Below, one piece after another: positions 17,713-24,757 of a DNA stretch of 64,000 nt. The notes under the pieces are model-generated. The model did not search any database. It was not told the origin of the DNA and was given only the letters and a program-made list of their open reading frames with translations. Source of the stretch: CBDCTM01 sp965222005 (GTDB lineage: Bacteria > Bacteroidota > Bacteroidia > Chitinophagales > Saprospiraceae); assembly GCA_965222005.1 (NCBI GenBank), contig OZ244935.1, forward strand, positions 682,001 to 746,000. The letters are read 5' to 3'. Within the stretch, counting starts at the first letter, position 1. Each line of letters starts with the position of its first letter. The translations under genes were made by a program, and so were the position numbers.

Positions 17713-20691
17713 TTATTTCCGATTCTTATAAACCCACCATGCTATTCCAAAAACTATGAATAACAGCAAAGTGAGCACATTCAGATCAGGAATGCCAGAG
17801 GCTAAAGTTACGGGGGCCATATTCCCCATAGGCACCAAACTTGCCCAAAAAAAAGGATGGGCTTCCCGATGCGAATGTTGCTGGATATAGCTCAACTTTG
17901 CTTTGCGTAATGCCTCGTCTTTTGCCATACCTGCTTTGATGTTTTTGTAAAACAGGATCAACAAGTCTTTAGTGTTTTTATCGCTTACACTCCAAAGTGT
18001 GGTGACAATACTTTTGGCACCGGCATAAGCAAATCCGCGAGCGAGGCTGATTACCCCTTCTCCACGTTTCAATTCACCAACCCCCGTTTCGCAAGCACTT
18101 AACACTACCAGGTCGGCATTGAGTGTTAGGTTGTATAAATCGCGGACGTACAGGAAGTTGTTTTCCAAAGAATCTTCCACATCAGAAAAGACCAGAAAAG
18201 AAAATACGCCTGATTTATCATTGGCTTTGCCGTGGGAAGCGAGATGAAGAATTTGATAGTTGTGCGCCAGGCGTATAAAATTTTCTTTAGTTGCCTTCTC
18301 TCCGATATACATATTGCCACCCAGCAATTTCTGAATATGCCTCACTTCCGCTGTGCTAAACTGTAAAGGACGGAATGCTTTTTTGCGATCTTTCACGCCA
18401 GCAGTTAAATCCTCAAATGTTCTAAACGAAGGGGCAAACGCAAGAAAACCTTTTGATGCTTTGGTATGTTTGCGATTCAACTCTTGCAAAAAAGTAGCAG
18501 AATAGCAATAGCTGATTTGATGATCTTCTATTAAATAGGAATGGTTTTTATAATGATAATTGACCGTTGGTGCTTTTACCAGCAAGGCTTCAAAAGGAAT
18601 ATAATTAAGTGCACCATCGGGAATGATAATGAGCTTTTCAGGCAAATTCTTTTTCAGGGGGGCAAGCAATTTTTGGTATAACTGATGCGCTGCGAATGCA
18701 AAGGTGTCGCTGTACGCGACATAAGTATCCTCATCATTATTGCCGGATAGTTGATATTGGTATATCCCTATCCGCATTTGATTTGTCCACTGCTGCAAAG
18801 GGAAGTCTTTTTTGATTGTATGGATTTGAAACGCATCAGGGGACAGGATGAACACGAAAATGCTGCTGTCACCGACGAAATATTCCAGCAAAGCTTGATC
18901 GGGTTGGAGGATATCCCGTTGAATCTGTGTTGCGGATATTACCTCTGTTTTGTATTTAAGATTGTAGTATTCAGGGTAGTTATTTTCAAATCTGCGGATC
19001 AGCTTTTCATGCTGTTGCTGAATCTCAAAAATTCTGGCATTGTACGCTTGAATTAAACTGTCGTTTTGATCATTCGTCCTTTCCTGCTCTTTAAATTTTG
19101 TTTTTTCAAGATAAGCCAACGCGCGCTTCAGTTTATCTTCGTGCTCCAGAAGACTGTCCGGTATGCCGGCAAAATATTTGGCCCGGCTGGCATTGAGGCT
19201 TTCCTGCAAAAGGGACGCTTTACTTTTTTCTGCAAAAAGGAATGCTTGTTTTAGCGCTGCCTGATCCATTGATTCCCGATTGCTATCCAGAATAGTTTTG
19301 ATTGCATTTTCAAAAACCCTGTAATTTTCAGCCAGATGGAGCTGTCTGGAATCCCCTGAATACATTACCTTTTTCAACTCATCCAAGGTGTTAACCGCTT
19401 TGACAAAATATTTTAGTGCATCGGAATAGTCTTTCTTCGCTAAAGAAATATCCCCCAACATACCATAGGTGGCGGCCAGCTTGGGATGTAATTCTCCATA
19501 ATTTTTCAGCCAGATAGCCAGCGCTTTTAATGCATATTCCTTTGCTTTACTATAAGCATCCGTTGCCAAATATGCCTTGCCAATACCGGTAAATGAACTT
19601 GCCACTTCGGGATGCTGTTGGCCAAAAACCTGTAGCTGAATTTCCAATGCCCGTCGATAGTTTTTCAGGGCCAATCCATATTCTTTTTGCTTGTGATGAT
19701 TGCTCGCTATGCGCGTATAGGAATTGGCAGTTCGAGGATGCATTTCACCCAATGCCTTTCTGCTCAATTCCAGCGCATTTTGATAGTAGCCAAATGCTTC
19801 TTTGTATTTCCCCTGATGCTGATAAGCATTTCCGATACTGGTGTATGAACCAGCGATAAAAGGATGCGACAGGCCAAATATTTCTATTCGCTTAGCCAGA
19901 GATTTCTCAAAATAACTCAAAGCCTTCTCGTATTCTCCCATATTGTTATACATCATCCCCACATTGTTGTAAACGTGAGAGATATCAAAGTTGGGGGATG
20001 TTTTATTGGAAAGTATTGTATTTATCGATTGATGAAAATAGGATAGTGATTTATCTAATTCGCCTTTCCGGTTAAATATCAAACCCAAGTTGTTGTATGT
20101 TGAAGCCAGGTCGTGATAAGTTGTTTCGGCTTGATTTGTACTGATCTCCAATGCCCGTTGGTTGTATTCCAACGCTTTTTCCAATTCTCCCAGTGCATAA
20201 TAAGTCAAACCTATGGCTTGAAGAGAATTGGCCACTTTTTGGTGGTCATCACCCAATACTTCTCTGCGAATATTCAAAGACTTTTGGTACGCCTCCATTG
20301 CTCTAGCATATCTTCCTTTTGCAAAATGGATATGGGCTTCAATAAAATAGGCGTGAGCTGCTTCCTGTGATCTTTGTGCTGATAATTGCTGACAAATATG
20401 CAGTGACCTCCTAATGTATCCCATCGCTTTTTTCAGATCTCCTTTTTTAATCAACACATCTCCGATCTGATTGTAAGCCGTTGCAGTCAAAAGACTTTTT
20501 TCATCAGAAAATTTCCTGGACAAATCGAGTGTTTTCCGCCCGTAAGCCAGTGCCTCTTCGAATTGTCCTCTTCCCATTTTCACCTCACTACTATCCAAAT
20601 ACACCCGGGCAAGGCTTGTGTCTGTCACTTGAGCCAGTAAACTTATTGACAGAAAAAGAGAAGTGATAAAGCAAAAAGTGATTAATCTCAT
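17713..20691 (-). CDS. TPR-CHAT protease, secreted/membrane-anchored
   Basis: 992 residues. An N-terminal signal peptide (MRLITFCFITSLFLSISLLA) is followed by about ten or more TPR units (residues about 30-450; repeated motifs such as ALAYGRKTLDLS and NLGLIFNRKGELDKSLSYF), a helical linker, and a C-terminal CHAT caspase-like domain. Both catalytic residues are visible: His in HLASHGKAND (about residue 820) and Cys in VVLSACETGVGE (about 867). The HPFFWASLVPMG end of the CHAT fold is intact. A final membrane helix (VLTLLLFIVFGIAWWVY) and a basic tail follow. CHAT domains of this class are cysteine proteases activated by a TPR-sensed partner. The gene starts 53 bp after the DUF1566 gene and is probably its operon partner under dyad copy d. 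The topology suggests that the catalytic part faces the periplasm, unlike the cytosolic TPR-CHAT of type III-E CRISPR systems. Confidence 0.9.
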   Translation of the reverse strand: MRLITFCFITSLFLSISLLAQVTDTSLARVYLDSSEVKMGRGQFEEALAYGRKTLDLSRKFSDEKSLLTATAYNQIGDVLIKKGDLKKAMGYIRRSLHICQQLSAQRSQEAAHAYFIEAHIHFAKGRYARAMEAYQKSLNIRREVLGDDHQKVANSLQAIGLTYYALGELEKALEYNQRALEISTNQAETTYHDLASTYNNLGLIFNRKGELDKSLSYFHQSINTILSNKTSPNFDISHVYNNVGMMYNNMGEYEKALSYFEKSLAKRIEIFGLSHPFIAGSYTSIGNAYQHQGKYKEAFGYYQNALELSRKALGEMHPRTANSYTRIASNHHKQKEYGLALKNYRRALEIQLQVFGQQHPEVASSFTGIGKAYLATDAYSKAKEYALKALAIWLKNYGELHPKLAATYGMLGDISLAKKDYSDALKYFVKAVNTLDELKKVMYSGDSRQLHLAENYRVFENAIKTILDSNRESMDQAALKQAFLFAEKSKASLLQESLNASRAKYFAGIPDSLLEHEDKLKRALAYLEKTKFKEQERTNDQNDSLIQAYNARIFEIQQQHEKLIRRFENNYPEYYNLKYKTEVISATQIQRDILQPDQALLEYFVGDSSIFVFILSPDAFQIHTIKKDFPLQQWTNQMRIGIYQYQLSGNNDEDTYVAYSDTFAFAAHQLYQKLLAPLKKNLPEKLIIIPDGALNYIPFEALLVKAPTVNYHYKNHSYLIEDHQISYCYSATFLQELNRKHTKASKGFLAFAPSFRTFEDLTAGVKDRKKAFRPLQFSTAEVRHIQKLLGGNMYIGEKATKENFIRLAHNYQILHLASHGKANDKSGVFSFLVFSDVEDSLENNFLYVRDLYNLTLNADLVVLSACETGVGELKRGEGVISLARGFAYAGAKSIVTTLWSVSDKNTKDLLILFYKNIKAGMAKDEALRKAKLSYIQQHSHREAHPFFWASLVPMGNMAPVTLASGIPDLNVLTLLLFIVFGIAWWVYKNRK

Positions 20692-20692
20692 A

Positions 20693-20716
20693 GGAAGTGT
20701 TTTTGAGGCACTTCCT
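20693..20716. promoter_or_regulatory. Inverted repeat directly upstream of the TPR-CHAT start
   Basis: AGGAAGTG (20693-20700) and CACTTCCT (20709-20716) form a perfect 8-bp inverted repeat with an 8-nt spacer, ending two bases before the start codon of the CHAT gene. In the mRNA it would fold over the start region and include an AGGAAG purine tract, so it may control translation. Confidence 0.5.
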
Positions 20717-20744
20717 AAAAATAATCAATTCGCCGAAATTTTTA

Positions 20745-22133
20745 TTACTCGCTTTGTTTTCGCACCGTCCTCACACATCGAATATAATTTTCGACCCGTA
20801 CTTCGTCTCGCTGGGGACCCAGACCATGTCTTAACCAATCCGGTCTGCATACTGCTCTGCTCTTGGGGTCGCTTCTTTGAGCTCCCGCTCCATGCGCATC
20901 CGTGTACTCCCCATGCATGTATGCCATAGCTTCACCAAAACAGAAATAAACGGCAAAGGATCCTTGTCCCTCGCGGTCATCCATGTGCGTAGTGCTCGTC
21001 CAATACCAGGCGCTCTCATCTGACGTTGAAAAGAGGGGATCGATGGCTGGACCCTTTTTTGTGTCGGTGGGATGTTGAGGAGAGCGGGTATAATCGACTA
21101 TGCTTTGCAATTCTTTGGCATTGGGGAGCCGCCAGTCATCGTATCCGGCATATACCAAATCCTCAGAGGCTTTTAGCGCCTGCTCCCAGTCCAAAGTTGC
21201 CTTGGAGATATTGAATAGAGTTTTCTCATTGCTGTCATACTTGGTCCACATCAGACCAGTAGCCGTGTCGGTAATAGTATTGTTTCCATTATCAACAAAC
21301 CGATTAATGCCATACGCCGGATTGCCGCGTACGCAGCGAAGAAAATGCTTAGCTTGCTTGCCGGAACGGCCGGGTGCCCGGGTCGGGTATGCTTTAATTC
21401 TGCCATCGGCGAAGTTGACGCCAAAAGCTGCTTCGAATCTGTCAAATATTTTGCTGGTATATAAGGTACTCGACCAACACTGCCCGTCAATTGGCCTGAC
21501 GCCCTCCGGACCTTGCTGGTGAGGGGCTTGGTTTCTTCTGGGAGGATGTTTTCGGTGGTGTTGTCGGGGCCGGTGATGTGGAGCGCTGTTAACTACATAT
21601 TCGAAGAAAGCAGTATTAATATAGGGCCGTGCAGGATTAGCAGAGCTGCTGCCACTGAAATCGATCAGGGAATATAATTCCTTAATGCCAGGGATGCGCC
21701 AATCGCTATAGCCTCCATATTTTTTTTCATTGAGTTGGGCTACAAATTCAATAGCTTCATCATAAGTAAAACGTTTGGTCTTGCCTTTTCGGTCAAAAGC
21801 CAGCTTGCTCATCCAGATCAATCCGGTAATATTATCTTTTACAAGCAAAGCCTCATCGGTTGTGTTCATTAGCAGCTTATAAGATGGTTCATTAGACTGG
21901 TATTGAGCATCCTGACCAAAAAAAGCATCATTTTCTTCCGGGCATTTTTCAGAAATTTCTTTGCCGGGTGGCAACTTGCCCCTATCGCCAAAGCAGATTT
22001 TTTGGCCGGTATCAGGAATGCAATAAGATTGAGCAAAATTTTTATTGATTCCCCAAGTACTTGACAATATAGCGGTGATAATAAAAGAGAGAAAGCAGCG
22101 GCTTCCAAAAATTGGATTTACAAGTGGGCACAT
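20745..22133 (-). CDS. Secreted protein with two DUF1566 (Lcl C-terminal) domains
   Basis: 462 residues. A signal-like start (hydrophobic ITAILSSTWGINKNFAQS) is followed by two DUF1566 modules: ITGLIWMSK ... DEAIEFVAQLN ... YGGYSDWRIPGIKELYSLID (about 102-160), and ATGLMWTKYDS ... YAGYDDWRLPNAKELQSIVDY in the second half. DUF1566 is a C-type-lectin-like ligand-binding fold found in cell-surface proteins. A basic His/Arg/Pro-rich stretch at about 184-210 interrupts the first module before IDGQCWSS. The gene is followed after 53 bp by TPR-CHAT, which suggests it may be a sensor or substrate of that protease. Dyad copy d lies 117 bp upstream of the start. Confidence 0.78.
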   Translation of the reverse strand: MCPLVNPIFGSRCFLSFIITAILSSTWGINKNFAQSYCIPDTGQKICFGDRGKLPPGKEISEKCPEENDAFFGQDAQYQSNEPSYKLLMNTTDEALLVKDNITGLIWMSKLAFDRKGKTKRFTYDEAIEFVAQLNEKKYGGYSDWRIPGIKELYSLIDFSGSSSANPARPYINTAFFEYVVNSAPHHRPRQHHRKHPPRRNQAPHQQGPEGVRPIDGQCWSSTLYTSKIFDRFEAAFGVNFADGRIKAYPTRAPGRSGKQAKHFLRCVRGNPAYGINRFVDNGNNTITDTATGLMWTKYDSNEKTLFNISKATLDWEQALKASEDLVYAGYDDWRLPNAKELQSIVDYTRSPQHPTDTKKGPAIDPLFSTSDESAWYWTSTTHMDDREGQGSFAVYFCFGEAMAYMHGEYTDAHGAGAQRSDPKSRAVCRPDWLRHGLGPQRDEVRVENYIRCVRTVRKQSE

Positions 22134-22249
22134 AATTTTGTTTTTTCTAGCTCACAATCAACAATTCCCTGCCTCAGGATTATTGCAAAATACATATAAA
22201 TAAAAGGTTTATTAGCAATAAATAATCAATTTTATTTTGTAATCATACA

Positions 22250-22325
22250 ATCGTGGCCAATGCAAAAAAGTGACAAAAAAAAATTATTTTTAAGTTCTTT
22301 GTCACGTTTACCATTTTCACGCAAT
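22250..22325. promoter_or_regulatory. Dyad element copy d (76 bp), between sigma factor and DUF1566/CHAT operon
   Basis: ATCG (22250-22253, one mismatch to ATTG), N16, GTGAC (22270-22274), N26, GTCAC (22301-22305), N16, CAAT (22322-22325). The right arm continues GTTTACCAT. This copy has genes on both sides. The right CAAT ends only 4 bp before the sigma-factor ATG at 22330, so a rightward promoter here would give an almost leaderless mRNA. The left half reads GTCAC-N16-CGATTGTATGAT. Confidence 0.8.
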
Positions 22326-22329
22326 TACT

Positions 22330-23055
22330 ATGGAAATAGATCAAAGCAAATGCTCAGATGAGCAAATCATCCAACTTATCAAGACGCTAATACAAAAGGA
22401 TGGCAACGAGGCAGTGCAGTGTATTTATAAGGTGTATGGCAAAAGTGTCATCAGTACTTTGAAGCATAAAATCAGCCCCTCGAAGGAGGAATTGATCAAT
22501 GATATACTTACAGATGCCATTTTAGCATTAATAAACGCCATCCGGCAAAGGAGGTTTGAGTTGAGAGACTCGAGCAGTATCCGGGCTTATTTGAATCGCA
22601 CGGCCCGAAACCTGTTGAATCAGGAATTCCGGACCGAATACAAAAATGTAGGTCAACAAAAGGCCGAGCTGGATCGCATTGATAAGTACATTTTAAATAA
22701 AATGACCGCCGAAGAGAAGGAAGATTTTATCCAGCAGCTCGCCAATAATCCTCATTTGCAGGAGGAGGTGGAGCTTCGACGACAAATGAACCCCCGGAAA
22801 TGGAGAATGGAAGCATTGAATGAGAACGTAGAAGTTGAGGTAAAAAAAGAACTTGAGCACATGGAAGAAATGAAAAGATTGATCGGCCAACTTACACCCC
22901 TTCAGCAGGAGTTGCTTACAGCACATTACCACAACGAAATTGGCTTGTCAACCTATGCTGAGATGAGAAATATGAGTCCGGAGGCCGTAAGGCAACAGCA
23001 CCACCGCTGTTTGAAAAAACTCAGAGAATTATTTAATCAATATAAATCCCGCTGA
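22330..23055 (+). CDS. ECF-like RNA polymerase sigma factor with anti-sigma-like insert
   Basis: 241 residues. Sigma region 2 lies at about 10-105 (LINDILTDAILALINAI, then SIRAYLNRTARNLLNQEFR). Sigma region 4 lies at about 182-236 (RLIGQLTPLQQELLTAHY, helix-turn-helix AEMRNMSPEAVRQQHHRCLK). Between them residues 118-153 (IDKYILNKMTAEEKEDF onward) match the N-terminus of the next gene product at 15 of 36 positions. The stop at 23053-23055 is one base before the GTG of the anti-sigma gene, so the two are translationally coupled. It probably directs transcription from its own neighbourhood; dyad copy d overlaps its 5' side. Confidence 0.85.
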   Translation: MEIDQSKCSDEQIIQLIKTLIQKDGNEAVQCIYKVYGKSVISTLKHKISPSKEELINDILTDAILALINAIRQRRFELRDSSSIRAYLNRTARNLLNQEFRTEYKNVGQQKAELDRIDKYILNKMTAEEKEDFIQQLANNPHLQEEVELRRQMNPRKWRMEALNENVEVEVKKELEHMEEMKRLIGQLTPLQQELLTAHYHNEIGLSTYAEMRNMSPEAVRQQHHRCLKKLRELFNQYKSR

Positions 23056-23056
23056 C

Positions 23057-23878
23057 GTGCAAAATTTCGACCCAACATCTGACAAAATTTCAAGATATCT
23101 TGCAGGCAAAATGACCGACGAGGGCTTGGCTGCTTTCAACGAACAATTGAAGGCTGATCCGGAACTGAAAGAAGAAGTAGCGTTTCGAAAAATGGTGATG
23201 GAAAGTGTGAAATCACAGAGCAATGAGCAGCTGAGAGCACAAATCAATACGGTGGTAAAAGAGGCGCACACCCTTGCCGGGCAGTCGTCACCTGGAGCCA
23301 TGCCGGCCCGCGAGCTTTCCAACAGAACCGCCAAAGTCATTTCTTTAAACAGGCGCATACTGTCTATTGCAGCCAGCGTTTTAATATTGATACTTTTAGG
23401 GGCTTCCTGGTATGCAAACCGCCAATTCTCGAATGATTCTTTGGTGGCTTCTAACTTTGAATTGAAAACTCCCACATCTAATCTTAGAGGCGAAAACAAT
23501 GATGAAACAGACTTTAATAATGACGTGATGAAGGCTTATTCCAATAAGGATTTCCACAAAGCTGCCGAATTGCTGGCTTCCATTCCGCCTTCCCCTATAT
23601 ACAACAAAGCCCAATTCCACCTCGGCAATCTCTACCTCAAATTAAATAATCCCTCCCGTGCCATTGTGGTATTCCAGAATTTGTTGAAAAAAAATGATCC
23701 CCGCTATCAGGAAGAGGTTCAGTGGCTGTTGTGCCTTGCTCATTTAAAAAACAATGATGTAAAACAAACCACGCAAACTTTGGAAAGCATTCTTCAAAAC
23801 CAGGAGCATTCTTTTTATTCTAATGCTTTACAACTTAAGAAAAAACTATATAGCCCCTGGCGAAAAATTGTATTTTGA
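23057..23878 (+). CDS. Membrane anti-sigma factor with C-terminal TPR-like domain
   Basis: 273 residues from a GTG one base after the sigma stop. Residues 10-47 (ISRYLAGKMTDEGLAAF, then DPELKEEVAFRKMV) follow the pattern of the sigma-binding N-terminus of Bacteroidota anti-sigma factors that lack a zinc motif. One membrane helix at about 101-119 (ILSIAASVLILILLGAS) separates it from a periplasmic helical part with TPR-like repeats (AKAYSNKD-like KDFHKAAELLASI, QFHLGNLYLKLNNPSRAI). The periplasmic TPR part could receive a signal from, or be cut by, a periplasmic protease such as the nearby TPR-CHAT; that link is inference. It is convergent with 23889-24743, with a 10-bp gap. Confidence 0.8.
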   Translation: MQNFDPTSDKISRYLAGKMTDEGLAAFNEQLKADPELKEEVAFRKMVMESVKSQSNEQLRAQINTVVKEAHTLAGQSSPGAMPARELSNRTAKVISLNRRILSIAASVLILILLGASWYANRQFSNDSLVASNFELKTPTSNLRGENNDETDFNNDVMKAYSNKDFHKAAELLASIPPSPIYNKAQFHLGNLYLKLNNPSRAIVVFQNLLKKNDPRYQEEVQWLLCLAHLKNNDVKQTTQTLESILQNQEHSFYSNALQLKKKLYSPWRKIVF

Positions 23879-23888
23879 ATAATACGAT

Positions 23889-24743
23889 CTAACTTCCTAA
23901 GCCAGATACATCCAGCCTTTGACCATCAAAATAGCCAAATATTTTTGAAAGTGTATCCTTGTTTTCTCTATTTGATATCGTACGGCAGCCTACTTCAAAA
24001 GCCGAATCGTAATCCTTGCCATATCCAATAGCATTGTAAAATCCGTTGGCAAAGTCGATGGCATCATGGCTATTGATGATGCCATTATAACCGATGGCAA
24101 ACGCCTCACCGTCTGATAACCTCCGGGCAAGCGCTTCCGAGATAAAGGTGTTGAAAAGAAAACAGCCTACCCTGGCATTGGGCAGTTGCAAAGTACTGAC
24201 AAGGCTTGGGGTGTTGATCTGGACTGCCTGATCTGACTTGTCGTGAAAAAATATACCCTCCTCATTTGAAAAAGCACTCACATGCACCACATCGGGTCGA
24301 TAAGCGCTAATCCGTTTGAGCAGCCGCTCCAAACTGGTGGCCAGGCTTATCTTCAACTCGAGCTTCAATACCTCGGAGCCGACGATCTCTTCCAGTTCGC
24401 GTAACTCGATATTGGAGTATAGGTTTTGCCCCAGCGGGTTGGCTTCGGCAAATAGAATTTTCTTGACACTTTGTTCGGAATGGCTCATCTCAACCGACCC
24501 ATCGGGCTTCTCCTGCATTTGGTCAACGAGCTGTATAAGCTCATACACTACCTCATTCCGCTGGGTGTAGTAGCGCTCCGTGTCGATGATACCCAGCCGG
24601 TTTTTTCTTTCATTGGCCTGGTACCGGGCGCTAATTACGATGATTTCTTTGGCCAGGTCAGTGGCTTCTGTTTTTTCAACCAGTGATTGGATTGCACGGT
24701 CAATCTCGCCATCCGCGATAAGCTTTTTGATTTGCTCTTTCAC
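23889..24743 (-). CDS. EAD11 domain fused to a catalytically dead CHAT-like domain
   Basis: 284 residues, GTG start at 24743. Residues 1-80 are an EAD11 adaptor (MKEQIKKLIADGEIDRAIQS, then IIVISARYQANERKNRLG, TERYYTQRNEV). From about residue 93 the sequence follows the CHAT-like fold common in EAD proteins (KKILFAEANPLGQNL; DVVHVSAFSNEEGIFF; GCFLFNTFISEALARRL; DFANGFYNAIGYGKDYDSAFEVGC). In active relatives the two key motifs read roughly HFSGHG and LNACYS; here they read HVSAFS and FNTFIS, so the catalytic His and Cys are both replaced by Phe. The gene begins 15 bp after the glgC stop, so it is probably the last gene of the glycogen transcript. Confidence 0.78.
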   Translation of the reverse strand: MKEQIKKLIADGEIDRAIQSLVEKTEATDLAKEIIVISARYQANERKNRLGIIDTERYYTQRNEVVYELIQLVDQMQEKPDGSVEMSHSEQSVKKILFAEANPLGQNLYSNIELRELEEIVGSEVLKLELKISLATSLERLLKRISAYRPDVVHVSAFSNEEGIFFHDKSDQAVQINTPSLVSTLQLPNARVGCFLFNTFISEALARRLSDGEAFAIGYNGIINSHDAIDFANGFYNAIGYGKDYDSAFEVGCRTISNRENKDTLSKIFGYFDGQRLDVSGLGS

Positions 24744-24757
24744 TTAATTTTGCCAGA

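Noticed and set aside
17713..24743. Type III-E CRISPR (Craspase-like) locus, suggested by TPR-CHAT plus sigma factor
   Set aside because: No cas7-11, Csx30/31 or CRISPR repeats are visible, and the TPR-CHAT here has a signal peptide and a C-terminal membrane helix.
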